This document shows positions 52,294 to 62,239 of a stretch of 64,000 bases of DNA, in pieces (the first letter of the stretch is position 1; each line of letters opens with the position of its first letter). A model generated the notes under the pieces. It saw only the letters and a program-made list of their open reading frames with translations. It was not told the origin of the DNA and searched no databases. The stretch is from Alphaproteobacteria bacterium (GTDB lineage: Bacteria; Pseudomonadota; Alphaproteobacteria; VGDZ01), in the NCBI GenBank assembly GCA_016869515.1, contig VGDZ01000002.1, positions 1 to 64,000 of the forward strand, written 5' to 3'. Position numbers and translations under genes: made by a program.

Positions 52294-53615
52294 GCGCGCC
52301 GCCGATCCTGTTCCATCTGCCGGCCTGGGGCGCGTTCTACGTCGACAGCCTGCTGGAATTCGGCCTGCCCAGCCAATTGGCGCCCGGCAATCTGGGCGAT
52401 TTTCCCTGGCGCGCGCAAGCCGAATACCTGATCCACACCACCCAATCCGACCGCGCGCGGATCGAGGCTCATCCCGCCTTTCGGCGGCTGAGCGAGTTGA
52501 TGCCGGTGCGGTTCGAAAACGTCGAGCCGCATCTCGGCCGTTCCAAATTCGGTGCCCTGACCGAGACCCAGCGCACCGCGGTGCGTGCGGCCGATGCGCG
52601 CGGTGCGGTGCTGTTCTTTCTCCAGCCCGACATGGTGTGGTCCGCCGGCGCGCTGCAAAACGCCGCCCGCCGCCTGGTCGAGGGTTCGGCCGACGCCGTG
52701 ATGGCGCCGGGCCCGCGCACCACGCGCGAGACCATGCTGCCGGCGCTGGCGGCGCGGCGCGGCGCCGACGGCGTCCTGGAATTGGCGCCGCGCGAGCTGG
52801 TCGGTCTGGCGATGGCGCATATGCATCACCAGGCCCGGGCCTGGGTCTGGAACGACAGCGATTTCGAGTTCATCGGCCCCTATCTGATGTGGCCGGCGGG
52901 CCAAGCCGGCCTGGTGCTGCATGGCTGGGTGCTGCATCCGGTGGCGTTGCGGGCGCGGGTGCGCGGCGCGCCTTTCCACCATATTTTCGACCAGGACTAT
53001 TTGGCCGCCGCCTGCCCCGATCCGGCACGCTGCCATGTCGTCGCCTCGAGCGACGAAGGCCTGTTCTTCGAGCTTTCGCCCGGCGATTGGTTCCGCGACT
53101 TTCCGCGCATGGCGGCGCGCGAGATCGACGTCGCCGCCTTCGCCGAGTTCAACACCAACCCCCATCACCGCGATTTCGTCCGGCGTTCGATTCGATTGAT
53201 CGCGGCCGAGGGCGCCGAAAGCGATTGGCTTGCCGCCGAGGCCGCCGGCCGCAAGGTGGTGGCGCGCATCCTCGGTCTCTTGGCGCAGCCCGATTCCCAG
53301 TTGCTGGCGTTCGCCCGGCCGCGGCTGGGATTGCGGCTGCGCGGCCGCTACCGGCTGGCCGATCCCAATCTGAACGGCAGCATATTCCACACCGCCGACG
53401 ATCGGCTGCACGCCGATCTGATCGACGTCATGCCGCTCTTGACGCAGCACGCCGACCGCACCGATGCGCGCATCGTCCGGCTGCTGGCGCTGGAACAGAA
53501 TTCGCCCTCGGAAATGGCGGCCGACGGCGCCGCTCGCATCAAGGAATACGCGGCGCTGCTGCGGCGCCTGCTGGCGCGCGAACGCGGCCCCCGCGCCCGG
53601 CGCATCAAGTCCTAA
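52290..53615 (+). CDS. Unknown protein family, paralogue 3 of 3
   Basis: This 441-residue member starts at GTG 52290 (VSAPPILFHLPAWG), overlapping the FrnE stop. It keeps LPAWGAFYVDSLLEF, APGNLGDFPW, VWNDSDFEFIGPYLMW, VLHPVALRA, IFDQDYLAAACPD and HHRDFVRRS. In the acidic motif the second Asp is replaced: QPDMVWSAGA instead of PDLLWSDGS. If that Asp is catalytic, paralogue 3 has altered activity or is a partner subunit. It ends the operon; its stop is convergent with hcrB. Confidence 0.8.
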   Translation: MSAPPILFHLPAWGAFYVDSLLEFGLPSQLAPGNLGDFPWRAQAEYLIHTTQSDRARIEAHPAFRRLSELMPVRFENVEPHLGRSKFGALTETQRTAVRAADARGAVLFFLQPDMVWSAGALQNAARRLVEGSADAVMAPGPRTTRETMLPALAARRGADGVLELAPRELVGLAMAHMHHQARAWVWNDSDFEFIGPYLMWPAGQAGLVLHGWVLHPVALRARVRGAPFHHIFDQDYLAAACPDPARCHVVASSDEGLFFELSPGDWFRDFPRMAAREIDVAAFAEFNTNPHHRDFVRRSIRLIAAEGAESDWLAAEAAGRKVVARILGLLAQPDSQLLAFARPRLGLRLRGRYRLADPNLNGSIFHTADDRLHADLIDVMPLLTQHADRTDARIVRLLALEQNSPSEMAADGAARIKEYAALLRRLLARERGPRARRIKS

Positions 53616-54619
53616 ATATTCCAGAGCCGCTCGACCAGGCGCCGCGCCAGCACGCCGGCGACACGGCGGCGGTAGAAGCCCTGGGTGAAGGTGGTCTTCA
53701 TCGCCATGATCTGGTCGCGCACCAGATCGTCCAGCTTGGCGAAGCCGGCGGCGTCCGGCGCGCGACCCAGCAGCGCTTCGGTTCCTTCCAGCAGCACGGG
53801 CCGCGGATTGGTTCCGGTGACGGCGATGCCGAGGCCGGCCAGCGCGTCGCCCTCGCGCTTCAGCGCCACCGCCACGCCCGCGACCGGGTATTCGATCGAG
53901 CGGCGGATGCGCATCTTGTCGTAGCCCGACCGCCAGCCGCCGCGGTCCTCGACCCGAACGCGCAGCACGATTTCGCCCGGCAGAAGCCCGAGGAAATTCT
54001 TGCCGTCGCCCTTGCCCTTGCCGTCATGGCGCGACTCGCCGATGTAAAGCGCCGCCAAATCCAGCCGGCGCTGTCCCGCCGGCCCCAGCAGTTCGACCTT
54101 GGCCCCCAGCGCCATCAGCGCCGGCGCCAAATCGCCCGAATATGTCGCGAAGCAGACGCCGCGGCTTTTGGGCGCGACATGGCACATCGTGCCCGTGGTC
54201 TTGAGGCAGTGGTCGTTGGCCGCGCGCCACCACTGGCTCTGGTTGTAATAGATGCAACGGGTGTCGAGGCAGAGATTGCCGCCCAGCGTGCCCATGATGC
54301 GCTGGGTCGGACCGGCGATCGACTGCGCCGCCTCCGCCACGCCCGGGAAATGGCGGCGCAGCTCGGCATGCTCGGCGATCTCGACCAGCGTCGCCGAGGC
54401 ACCGATCTCGAAACCGGATTCGGCGGCGGCGATGGTCCGCAACGCGGCCACGCCCTTGGTCTCGATCAGCACCTTGGGGGCGACGATGCCGCGCCGGATG
54501 TTGACCATCAGGTCGGTGCCGCCGCCGAGCAGCCCGGCGTCGGGATGCGCCGCGCGCGCCGCCGCCAATTCGGCGATGGTCCGCGGCCGCGCCAGGGCGA
54601 ATTCGGGCAGCGCCTCCAT
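53612..54619 (-). CDS. hcrB: 4-hydroxybenzoyl-CoA reductase, FAD subunit
   Basis: This FAD and [4Fe-4S] subunit (335 residues) belongs to the molybdenum enzyme that removes the para-hydroxyl of 4-hydroxybenzoyl-CoA to give benzoyl-CoA. It has the FAD motifs LLGGGTDLMVN (30-40) and GTLGGNLCLDTR (110-121). The extra cluster insertion typical of this enzyme, not of xanthine oxidases, is present, with cysteines at 122, 138, 146 and 156. It is the last gene of the operon and overlaps hcrA by one base. Confidence 0.9.
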   Translation of the reverse strand: MEALPEFALARPRTIAELAAARAAHPDAGLLGGGTDLMVNIRRGIVAPKVLIETKGVAALRTIAAAESGFEIGASATLVEIAEHAELRRHFPGVAEAAQSIAGPTQRIMGTLGGNLCLDTRCIYYNQSQWWRAANDHCLKTTGTMCHVAPKSRGVCFATYSGDLAPALMALGAKVELLGPAGQRRLDLAALYIGESRHDGKGKGDGKNFLGLLPGEIVLRVRVEDRGGWRSGYDKMRIRRSIEYPVAGVAVALKREGDALAGLGIAVTGTNPRPVLLEGTEALLGRAPDAAGFAKLDDLVRDQIMAMKTTFTQGFYRRRVAGVLARRLVERLWNI

Positions 54620-56940
54620 CAGCGCGCCGCCTTGCCGCCGCGCTGGCGCCGGCGCTTGTCGAGCAGCGCGTAGACCCGGTCGGGAGTCGCCGGCAGATCG
54701 TCGATGCGCAGGCCGGTGGCGTCGGCCACCGCCGCGGTCAGCGCCGGCAGGAAGGCGGCCAGCGAGCCCTCGCCCGCCTCCTTGGCGCCGAACGGGCCGT
54801 GGGGATCGTTGCTCTCGACGATGCCGACCTCGATCGGCGGCGAGTCCTGGATGGTCGGCACGCGGTAGTCGAGCATGTTGGTCATCACCATCAGCCCGTC
54901 GTGATAGGCCGCTTCCTCGCTCATCGCTTGGCCCATGCCCATCCACACCGAGCCCTGCACCTGGCCCTCGACCGAAAGCCGGTTCAGCGCCTTGCCGCAA
55001 TCGTGCGCCACCCACACCTTGTCGACGGTGATGCGGCCGGTGTCCTCGTCGACCGTGACCTCGACCACCTGGGCGGAATAGCTGTAGCCCATGGTGCCGC
55101 CGATGGCGGCGCCGCGATATTTCTTGCCGCCGTGGGATTCGGGGATGGTCGAATAGGTGCCGGTGACGGTGATGGTGCCGGTGTCCTTCAGCGCCTCGGT
55201 CAGCACCGCGGCGAACGGCATGCCCTTGTCCTGATGGCCGGCGCGGAAGATCTCGCCCTCGATCTCGACGTCCTCGATCCGCGCCTCCAGCAGCCGCGCC
55301 GCCGCCTCGCACAGCATGTGGCGCAGCTTGCGCGCGGCGTCGATGGTGGCGTTGCCGACCAGGAAGGTGACGCGCGAGGAGTAGGAGCCGTTGTCCTTGG
55401 GCACGACATCGCTGTCGCCGCTGACGACGCGGAAGCGCCCGAGGTCGAGCCCCAGCACCTCGGCCGCGGCCTGCAGCATCACGGTCGAGGAGCCCTGGCC
55501 GATGTCGGCGGCGCCGGTCAGGACCACGATCGAGCCGTCGAAATCGAGCTTGAGCTTGACCGTGGCGTGGGGCTCGCCGGTCCAATTGACCGGCTTGGAG
55601 GCGCCGCTGATGTAGTGCGAACAGGCCATGCCCAGGCCCTTGCCCTTGGGCAGCTTGCCCTTGCGCGCGCGCCAGCCGCTCTCGCGCTCGACCCAGTCCA
55701 GGCATTCCGGCAGGCCGTAGCTGTTGACCATCAGGTCGTTGTCGGTGAAGGTCGGCGCGGTCAGCAGATTGGCGCGGCGCAGCGCGAAGGGATCGAGCCC
55801 GAGCTCGCTTGCCATCCGGTCGAGCAGGCTTTCGAAGGCGAAGCGCACGTCGACCGTGCCGTGGCCGCGAAAGGCGCCGCAGGGCGGGGTGTTGGTCAGC
55901 ACCCGCGTGCCGACATAGCGCACCGCGCGCAGGTCGTAGATGGCGTAGAGCATAGAGCCGGCGTAAAGGATGGTGACCACGCCATAGCCCGAATGCGCGC
56001 CGCCGCGCTGGGTGCATTCGCATTCGACCGCGGTGATGCGGCCCTGCTTGGTCAGCCCGATCTTGAGCCGGATGTCGGTCTCGGGCCGGCCGCGATGGGT
56101 CAGGAAGGTCTCCTCGCGCGTCAGCACGATGCGCACCTTGCCGCCGGCCTTGCGCGCCAGCAGCGCCGCGATCAGCTCGACCGCCAGCGTCTCGGTGCGG
56201 GCGCCGAAACCGCCGCCGACGAAGGGCTTGACGACGCGGATGCGCGACATGTCGATATCCAGCACCCGCGCCAGCATCAGGTGCACGTAGTACGGCACCT
56301 GGGTCGAGGCGTGGACCGTCATGCGCCCGCGCAACGGGTCCCACTCGGCCAGCGCGGCGTGGGTCTCCATCTGGTTCTGGCAGACCTCGGCGCAGTTGTA
56401 GACCGCCTCGCGCACCAGATCGGCCTTGGCGAATCCTTCCGCGGTCGAGCCCAGTTCGAACAGCACGTCGCGCTCGACATTGCCCGGGCGATGCTCGTGC
56501 AGGGCGACGGCGTCGGGCGCCCGCGCCGCGGCGGCGGTGTAGTAGGCCGGCAGCTCCTCGACCTCGAGCCGGATCAGCTCGAGCGCGCGCGCCGCGGTGG
56601 CCTCGTCCACCGCCGCCACCGCCGCCACCGGCTCGCCGCGATAGCGCACCCGCTCGCGCGCCAGCGGATGCTCGCTGCGCGCGATCGGCAGCACGCCGAA
56701 GGTCTTGTCGCAATCGGCGCCGGTGACCACCGCCTTGACCCCCGGCAGGGCGCGGGCGGCCGCGGTGTCGACCGCAAGGATGCGGGCATGGCCATGGGGG
56801 CTGCGCAGGATGCGGCCGACCAGCGTGCCGGGCGGCAGGAAATCGGCGGTGTACTTGGCCGCGCCCGAGACCTTGTCGGGGCCGTCGACCAGCGGCAGCG
56901 CGGCGCCGATCGGCCCCCGGCGCGGCGTCAGATCGTTCAT
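54619..56940 (-). CDS. hcrA: 4-hydroxybenzoyl-CoA reductase, molybdenum subunit
   Basis: This 773-residue molybdopterin subunit of the xanthine oxidase family has the small and large Moco domains: [20 protein letters not shown] at about 51, [10 protein letters not shown] near 245, [13 protein letters not shown] near 365, [10 protein letters not shown] near 480, and GAKEAGEGS near 725 with the catalytic Glu. With hcrC and hcrB it forms the (alpha-beta-gamma)2 enzyme. The ATG at 56940 overlaps the hcrC stop. It is the largest gene in the operon. Confidence 0.92.
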   Translation of the reverse strand: MNDLTPRRGPIGAALPLVDGPDKVSGAAKYTADFLPPGTLVGRILRSPHGHARILAVDTAAARALPGVKAVVTGADCDKTFGVLPIARSEHPLARERVRYRGEPVAAVAAVDEATAARALELIRLEVEELPAYYTAAAARAPDAVALHEHRPGNVERDVLFELGSTAEGFAKADLVREAVYNCAEVCQNQMETHAALAEWDPLRGRMTVHASTQVPYYVHLMLARVLDIDMSRIRVVKPFVGGGFGARTETLAVELIAALLARKAGGKVRIVLTREETFLTHRGRPETDIRLKIGLTKQGRITAVECECTQRGGAHSGYGVVTILYAGSMLYAIYDLRAVRYVGTRVLTNTPPCGAFRGHGTVDVRFAFESLLDRMASELGLDPFALRRANLLTAPTFTDNDLMVNSYGLPECLDWVERESGWRARKGKLPKGKGLGMACSHYISGASKPVNWTGEPHATVKLKLDFDGSIVVLTGAADIGQGSSTVMLQAAAEVLGLDLGRFRVVSGDSDVVPKDNGSYSSRVTFLVGNATIDAARKLRHMLCEAAARLLEARIEDVEIEGEIFRAGHQDKGMPFAAVLTEALKDTGTITVTGTYSTIPESHGGKKYRGAAIGGTMGYSYSAQVVEVTVDEDTGRITVDKVWVAHDCGKALNRLSVEGQVQGSVWMGMGQAMSEEAAYHDGLMVMTNMLDYRVPTIQDSPPIEVGIVESNDPHGPFGAKEAGEGSLAAFLPALTAAVADATGLRIDDLPATPDRVYALLDKRRRQRGGKAAR

Positions 56941-57419
56941 GGCGCGGCGGCCTCGGCGCGCAGGCGGGCGGCGTGCCGCACCGCCTCGATGATCTTCACA
57001 TAGCCGGTGCAGCGGCAGATGTTGCTGGCCAGCGCCTCGCGGATCGCGGCCTCGTCGGGATCGGGATCGCGGCGCAACAGGCCCTCGGACGCCATCACCA
57101 GCCCGGGCGTGCAATAGCCGCATTGCGCGCCCAGCTTCTCGTGGAAGCCGCGCTGGACCGCGTTCAGCTTGCCGTCGGCCGACAGGGCCTCGACGGTGTC
57201 GATGCGGCGTCCCTCGCAGCTGGCCGCCAGCGTCAGGCAGGACAGCACCGGCCGGTCGTCGATCAGCACCGTGCAGGCGCCGCACTCGCCGCCGTCGCAG
57301 CCGGTCTTGGTCCCGGTCAGGCCGAGCTTCTCGCGCAGATAGTCGAGCAGCAGCAGGTTGTCGGCGACGGCGTCGCTGCGGGCGCGACCGTTGAGGGTCA
57401 GGGTCAGGAGGCGCGGCAT
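56937..57419 (-). CDS. hcrC: 4-hydroxybenzoyl-CoA reductase, [2Fe-2S] subunit
   Basis: The 160-residue iron-sulfur subunit carries two [2Fe-2S] clusters: the plant-type motif [15 protein letters not shown] with the fourth Cys in VLSC (about 40-62), and the second cluster in the helical domain, CGYCTPG and CRCTGY (about 100-140). It passes electrons between the Mo site and the FAD/[4Fe-4S] subunit. The start is ATG 57419 ([16 protein letters not shown]), 11 bp after the MFS stop, so the hcr genes are probably on the same mRNA as the transporters. Confidence 0.93.
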   Translation of the reverse strand: MPRLLTLTLNGRARSDAVADNLLLLDYLREKLGLTGTKTGCDGGECGACTVLIDDRPVLSCLTLAASCEGRRIDTVEALSADGKLNAVQRGFHEKLGAQCGYCTPGLVMASEGLLRRDPDPDEAAIREALASNICRCTGYVKIIEAVRHAARLRAEAAAP

Positions 57420-57430
57420 GGCGCCCCCTA

Positions 57431-58663
57431 CTACAAGCGCGCCGCGCCTTCGTCCAGTCTCCGAATCCGGCGCAAATCCGGGAAAATCCACCCCCACAAT
57501 ACGGAAATGCCGGCGGCACCGATGCCGCCCAGCACGATCGCCGGCACGATCCCCAGCCACGCCGCCATGGTTCCGGCGCGAAACTCGCCGAGTTCGTTGG
57601 AAGCGCCGATGAACACCGCGTTGACGGCGTTGACCCGGCCGCGCAGCCGATCCGGCGTCCACAGCTGGACCACGGTCTGGCGCACCACCACCGACACCAT
57701 GTCGCCGGCGCCGACCAACAACAGCGCCAACACCGACAGCCACAGCCAGCTCGACCAGCCGAACAGCGCATTGCCCAGCCCGAACGCGGCGACCCCGCCC
57801 AGCATCGCCCACCCCGCCCGGTCGCGGATCGGATGGCGCGCCAGATAGAGCGCCATCAGGATCGCGCCCACGCCCGAGGCCGCGCGCAGCAAGCCGAGCT
57901 CGGTCGGACCCGCATCCAGGATGTCGCGCGCCACCGCCGGCAACAGCGCCACCGCGCCGCCCATCAGCACCGCCAGCATGTCGAGCGAGATCGCTCCCAG
58001 CACCGCCTTGCGCGTCCAGACATAGCGGATGCCGCCCAGCAGCGCGTTCCAGCTGGTGCCGTCGGGATGGGCGATGCGCGGCGTCGCCGGCAGCGCCGCC
58101 GCGAACCCCGTCGCCAGCAGATTGAGCACGATGGCGGCGGCGAAGGCGCCGGCGGCGCTGAGATCGTAGAGCAGCCCGCCGGTCATCGGCCCCAATACGG
58201 TTGCGATCTGCCAGGCCGAGGACGACCAGGCGAAGGCCGCCGCCAGGATCGCGGTCGGCACCAGGCTGGGCAGCAGCGAAGTGGTGGCCGGGATGTTGAA
58301 GGCGCGCGCCATGCCGATCACGCCCAAGGCCAGGAAGATCGGCCCGACCTCGCGATTGCCGGCCAGCGTCAGCAGCAGCAGGCCCAGGCTGCCGGCGAAA
58401 TAGACCGCATTGCAGGTCAGGATGATGGCCTTGCGCGGATAGCGATCGGCCACCGCGCCGGTGACCAGCACCAGCAGCACCGCCGGCAGGAACTGGATCA
58501 GCCCGACCAGGCCGAGATCGAACGGATCGCGGGTCAGGTCGTAGACCTGCCAGCCGACCGCGACCGAGGTCACCTGATTGGCGAAGGCGCCCGCCACCCG
58601 CATGCTCCAGAACAGCGCGAAGGGACGGTGACGCAGCGGCGAGGGAGCGGGCGAAGCGGTCAC
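57431..58663 (-). CDS. MFS transporter (EntS/DUF894-like)
   Basis: This 410-residue membrane protein of the EntS/MdfA-like group has 12 helices. The TM2-TM3 motif is [16 protein letters not shown]...[14 protein letters not shown], here in part [12 protein letters not shown] at about 67-78, and a second conserved motif [16 protein letters not shown] lies near 340. It starts at GTG 58663, coupled to the TRAP permease (GTGA). The position between a TRAP importer and hcrCAB suggests efflux or uptake of an aromatic acid, but the fold alone does not show this. Confidence 0.87.
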   Translation of the reverse strand: MTASPAPSPLRHRPFALFWSMRVAGAFANQVTSVAVGWQVYDLTRDPFDLGLVGLIQFLPAVLLVLVTGAVADRYPRKAIILTCNAVYFAGSLGLLLLTLAGNREVGPIFLALGVIGMARAFNIPATTSLLPSLVPTAILAAAFAWSSSAWQIATVLGPMTGGLLYDLSAAGAFAAAIVLNLLATGFAAALPATPRIAHPDGTSWNALLGGIRYVWTRKAVLGAISLDMLAVLMGGAVALLPAVARDILDAGPTELGLLRAASGVGAILMALYLARHPIRDRAGWAMLGGVAAFGLGNALFGWSSWLWLSVLALLLVGAGDMVSVVVRQTVVQLWTPDRLRGRVNAVNAVFIGASNELGEFRAGTMAAWLGIVPAIVLGGIGAAGISVLWGWIFPDLRRIRRLDEGAARL

Positions 58664-61212
58664 TGGCGGCGTCGCTGGCTCCACGCCACCAGGCCGAGCA
58701 GGCCGAGAGCCGGGACGAACAGCCAATAGTCGGACGGGCGCTGGCTGCGCTCCTGCACCGCCACCACCCGCCAGCCGGTCTCGAAGCCGGCACGGCGGGC
58801 GGGGCTGCCCAGCTTGGCTTCGACGATTTGCGGCGCGCCGGCGAGATCGCGCAAGCGCAGCCCCTGCTCGGCCAGCCGACGTTCGACCGGCCCCGGCTCC
58901 TTGAGCGACAGGCTGACGGTCTTGCGCTTGGTCTCGCCGTCCAGCCCCTCGCCCTCGATCGCCATCACCACATGGCCGCCGGCCGGCGCCGCCTCGATCA
59001 GGCGCACGAGCTGGCCGGGCGGACGTTCCTCCCACGCCGGCACGACCCGATCCAGCCACCAACCCGGCCGCACCAAGGTGAACATCACCACCGCCAGCGC
59101 CAGCGCTTCCCACCAGCGATTGCGTGCCCAGGCGTGCCCCATGGTGATCGAAGCGAACAGGATCAACGCCAGAGAGGCGCCGCCGCAGACCAGCACCAGC
59201 TCCCAGACACTGTCGACGTCGATCAACAGCAGCCGCGGCTCGAAGATGAACAGGAAGGGCAGCAGCGCGGTGCGCAATCCGTAGATCGAGCCTTGCAGGC
59301 CGGTGGCGATCGGATCGGCGCCCGAGATCGCGGCCGCCGCGTAAGAGGCCAATCCGACCGGCGGCGTGATGTCGGCCATGATGCCGAAGTAGAACACGAA
59401 CAGATGCACCGCGATCAGCGGAATCACCAACCCGGCCTGCGCGCCCAATTCGACCACCACCGGCGCCATCAGGGTGGCGACGATGATGTAGCTGGCGGTG
59501 GTCGGCACGCCCATGCCCAGCACCAGGCAGACCAGGGCGATAAACAGCAGCATGACGATGACGTTGCCGGCCGAGACCCATTCGACGAACTCGGTCATCA
59601 TCAGCCCCATGCCGGTCAGCGTCACCGTGCCGACGACGATGCCGGCGGTGGCGGTGGCGGCGGCGACGCCGATCATGTTGCGGGCGCCGAGTTCGAGGCC
59701 TTCGACCAGATCGCGCCAGCCGCGCGCCCATTCCGGCGCCGGCGCCTGGCCGCGGAACCAGGCCTTGATCGGTCGCTGGGTGACCAGAATGCCGATCATC
59801 GCCAGCGTCGCCCAGAAGGCCGACAACCCAGCCGAAAGATCCTCGACCATCAGGCACCAGATCAGGATCACGATCGGGATCAGGAAATGCAGCCCGGTTC
59901 GCGCCACCTCCCACAGCTCGGGCACGGCGATCAGCGGCGCCGCCGGATCGTCCGGCTCGGGCTCGGGATGGCGCGCCGCCAGCCAAAGACAGCCGAGATA
60001 GACCGCGACCGCCGCCAGCGCCAGCGCCCAGCCGGAGGCTCCGCCCAGCCAGCGCCGCGCCAGATCGACCCCCAAGCTGAGCACCACGATCGCCAGCGCG
60101 CTGCCCGATATGCCCAGCCCGTTGCGCAGCCAGCGTTCGCGCCACGGCCGCGTCACCGCCCTTTGCAGCGGCCGGTTGCCCAGCTTCAGCGCCTCGATAT
60201 GGACGATGGCGAACAGCCCGACATAGGAGATCACCGCCGGCAAGGCGGCGTGCTTGATTACCTCGGCATAGGAAATGCCGACGAACTCGGTCATCAGGAA
60301 GGCGGCCGCCCCCATCACCGGCGGCATGATCTGGCCGTTGACCGAGGAGGCGGTCTCGATCGCGCCGGCCTTGACCGCGCTCAGGCCGGTGCGGCGCATC
60401 ATCGGAATGGTGAAGATCCCGCCCGAGACCACGTTCGAGACCGACGATCCCGAGATCACCCCGTTCAGCGCCGAGGACACCACCGCCACCTTGGCCGGTC
60501 CGCCGCGCAGATGGCCAAGCAGCGCGAACGAAGTCCGGGTCATGTAGTCCCCTGCCCCGCCCTTGTCCAAGAGCGAGCCGAACAGCACGAACAGAAAGAC
60601 GAAACCGGTCGAAACCCCAAGGGCGACCCCGAACACCCCTTCGGTGGTCAGCCATTGATGGTTCATCAACTTCACCAGCGAGGCGCCCTTATGGGCGATG
60701 ACCTCGGGCATCCAGGGGCCGACCAGCGAGTAGACCAAGAACACCAGCGCCACCGCCGTCAGCGGCGGGCCCATCGCCCGCCACACCGCCGCCAGCAACA
60801 GCACCATCCCCGTCACCGCAACGATCAGATCCAGCGTCGTCGGCAAGCCCGGCCGGAAGGCAAGCGCCCGGTACTCCAGCACGATATAGGCCCCGCAATA
60901 GGCCGCGATCAGGCCCAGCGCCGCATCCAGCGCCGGCAGCCGGTCGCGCGGCGCACCCCGCCAGGCCGGATAGCAGGCGAAGGCCAAGAACAACGCGAAG
61001 GCAAGATGGATTGAACGCGCCTGGGTGTCGTTGAGCACGAACACGCCGAGAGCAAAGGGAAGCGGCGACGCGTACCAGAGCTGGAACAAGGACCAGGCGA
61101 TGGCGATCGCCGCCACCAGCCTTCCGACCGGCCCGCCCAGTTTGCGGCCGCCGAGATCGGCGTCGGCCACAAGCTGCTGGGCTTGGGCGACGCCGGCCCC
61201 GGATGCCGTCAT
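58660..61212 (-). CDS. TRAP transporter permease, fused 4TM/12TM (TAXI type)
   Basis: The 850-residue protein fuses the small DctQ-like and the large DctM-like subunits of a TRAP transporter. It has an N-terminal set of helices (to about 180), then DctM motifs such as SGSSVSNVVSGGIFTIPMM (about 255-273) and PPVMGAAAFLMTEF. The C-terminal DUF3394 domain with a soluble segment (from about 730) is typical of TAXI systems. It moves a small organic acid with sodium or protons, using the periplasmic receptor encoded just upstream. Confidence 0.92.
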   Translation of the reverse strand: MTASGAGVAQAQQLVADADLGGRKLGGPVGRLVAAIAIAWSLFQLWYASPLPFALGVFVLNDTQARSIHLAFALFLAFACYPAWRGAPRDRLPALDAALGLIAAYCGAYIVLEYRALAFRPGLPTTLDLIVAVTGMVLLLAAVWRAMGPPLTAVALVFLVYSLVGPWMPEVIAHKGASLVKLMNHQWLTTEGVFGVALGVSTGFVFLFVLFGSLLDKGGAGDYMTRTSFALLGHLRGGPAKVAVVSSALNGVISGSSVSNVVSGGIFTIPMMRRTGLSAVKAGAIETASSVNGQIMPPVMGAAAFLMTEFVGISYAEVIKHAALPAVISYVGLFAIVHIEALKLGNRPLQRAVTRPWRERWLRNGLGISGSALAIVVLSLGVDLARRWLGGASGWALALAAVAVYLGCLWLAARHPEPEPDDPAAPLIAVPELWEVARTGLHFLIPIVILIWCLMVEDLSAGLSAFWATLAMIGILVTQRPIKAWFRGQAPAPEWARGWRDLVEGLELGARNMIGVAAATATAGIVVGTVTLTGMGLMMTEFVEWVSAGNVIVMLLFIALVCLVLGMGVPTTASYIIVATLMAPVVVELGAQAGLVIPLIAVHLFVFYFGIMADITPPVGLASYAAAAISGADPIATGLQGSIYGLRTALLPFLFIFEPRLLLIDVDSVWELVLVCGGASLALILFASITMGHAWARNRWWEALALAVVMFTLVRPGWWLDRVVPAWEERPPGQLVRLIEAAPAGGHVVMAIEGEGLDGETKRKTVSLSLKEPGPVERRLAEQGLRLRDLAGAPQIVEAKLGSPARRAGFETGWRVVAVQERSQRPSDYWLFVPALGLLGLVAWSQRRRQ

Positions 61213-61239
61213 GCGCGAAACGAAAACCCCGTCGGCAGG

Positions 61240-62208
61240 CTACTTGACCCAGCCCTTTTCGCGGTAGTAGCGCATGGCACCGTCATGCAGCGGCGCTGAC
61301 AACCCGTCCTTGACCATGTTCTTGGGATCGAGCGCGGCGAAAGCCGGATGCAGGCGCTTGAAGTCGTCGAACTTGTCGAAGGTAGCCTTGACCACCTGAT
61401 AGACCGTCTCGGTCGGCACCTTGGCCGAGGAAATCAGCGTCGCCATCACGCCGTAGGTGTCGACCGGACTGGGATTGCCGCGATAGAGGCCGCCCGGAAT
61501 CTGGCCCTTGGCGTAATAAGGGTGCTGCGCCACCAGCTTGTCGACCGCCGGGCCGATCAGCGGCACCAGCACCGAATCGCAGCCCGAGGTGGCATCCTGG
61601 ATGTTGCCCGAGGGATGGCCGACGCCGTAGAAGAAGCCGTCGATCTTGTTGTCGCACATCGCCTGCGAATGCTCGTCGGCCTTGAGTTCGGCGGCGAGGC
61701 CGAGATCCGACACTTTCCAGCCCATGGCGGCGAACAACTCGTCGATCGAGGCCCGCGTGCCCGAACCCGGATTGCCTACGTTCAGCCGCTTGCCCTTGAA
61801 GTCGCCGAACTGCTTGATGCCGGAATCGCGCCGCGCCACCACCGTGAACGGCTCGGGGTGCACCGCGAACACCGCGCGCAGATCGGTATAGGCGCCGGCG
61901 TCCTTGAAGCCGGCCATGCCCTTGAGCGCGTTGAAATGGGTGTCGGACTGGGCCATGCCGAATTCGAGATCGCCGGCCTTGACGGTGTTGATGTTGAACA
62001 CCGAGCCGCCGGTCGATTCCACCGAGCAGCGCAAGCCATGATCCTTGCGGTTCTGGTTGACCAGGCGGCAGATCGAGCCGCCGACCGCGTAATAGACGCC
62101 GGTCACGCCGCCGGTGCCGATGGTGATGAACTTCTGCTGCTGGGCCGGAGCCGAAGTCGGTGCCGCCAAAAGCAGCGCCGGCAGCGCCGCCAGGATAAGC
62201 TTCTTCAT
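61240..62208 (-). CDS. TAXI family TRAP substrate-binding protein
   Basis: This 322-residue periplasmic receptor has a signal peptide ([20 protein letters not shown]) and the TAXI motifs [20 protein letters not shown] and [21 protein letters not shown] (given in part: [13 protein letters not shown]) in the first domain, then [21 protein letters not shown] 62208 is supported by the signal peptide; the longer frame to 62268 is not. It is the first gene of the transporter-hcr unit, 31 bp after the aminotransferase stop. Known TAXI ligands are few (for example glutamate, 2-oxoglutarate, aromatic compounds). Confidence 0.92.
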   Translation of the reverse strand: MKKLILAALPALLLAAPTSAPAQQQKFITIGTGGVTGVYYAVGGSICRLVNQNRKDHGLRCSVESTGGSVFNINTVKAGDLEFGMAQSDTHFNALKGMAGFKDAGAYTDLRAVFAVHPEPFTVVARRDSGIKQFGDFKGKRLNVGNPGSGTRASIDELFAAMGWKVSDLGLAAELKADEHSQAMCDNKIDGFFYGVGHPSGNIQDATSGCDSVLVPLIGPAVDKLVAQHPYYAKGQIPGGLYRGNPSPVDTYGVMATLISSAKVPTETVYQVVKATFDKFDDFKRLHPAFAALDPKNMVKDGLSAPLHDGAMRYYREKGWVK

Positions 62209-62239
62209 GGTCTTCTCCCCGTGAGGCCTGGATAAGGAA

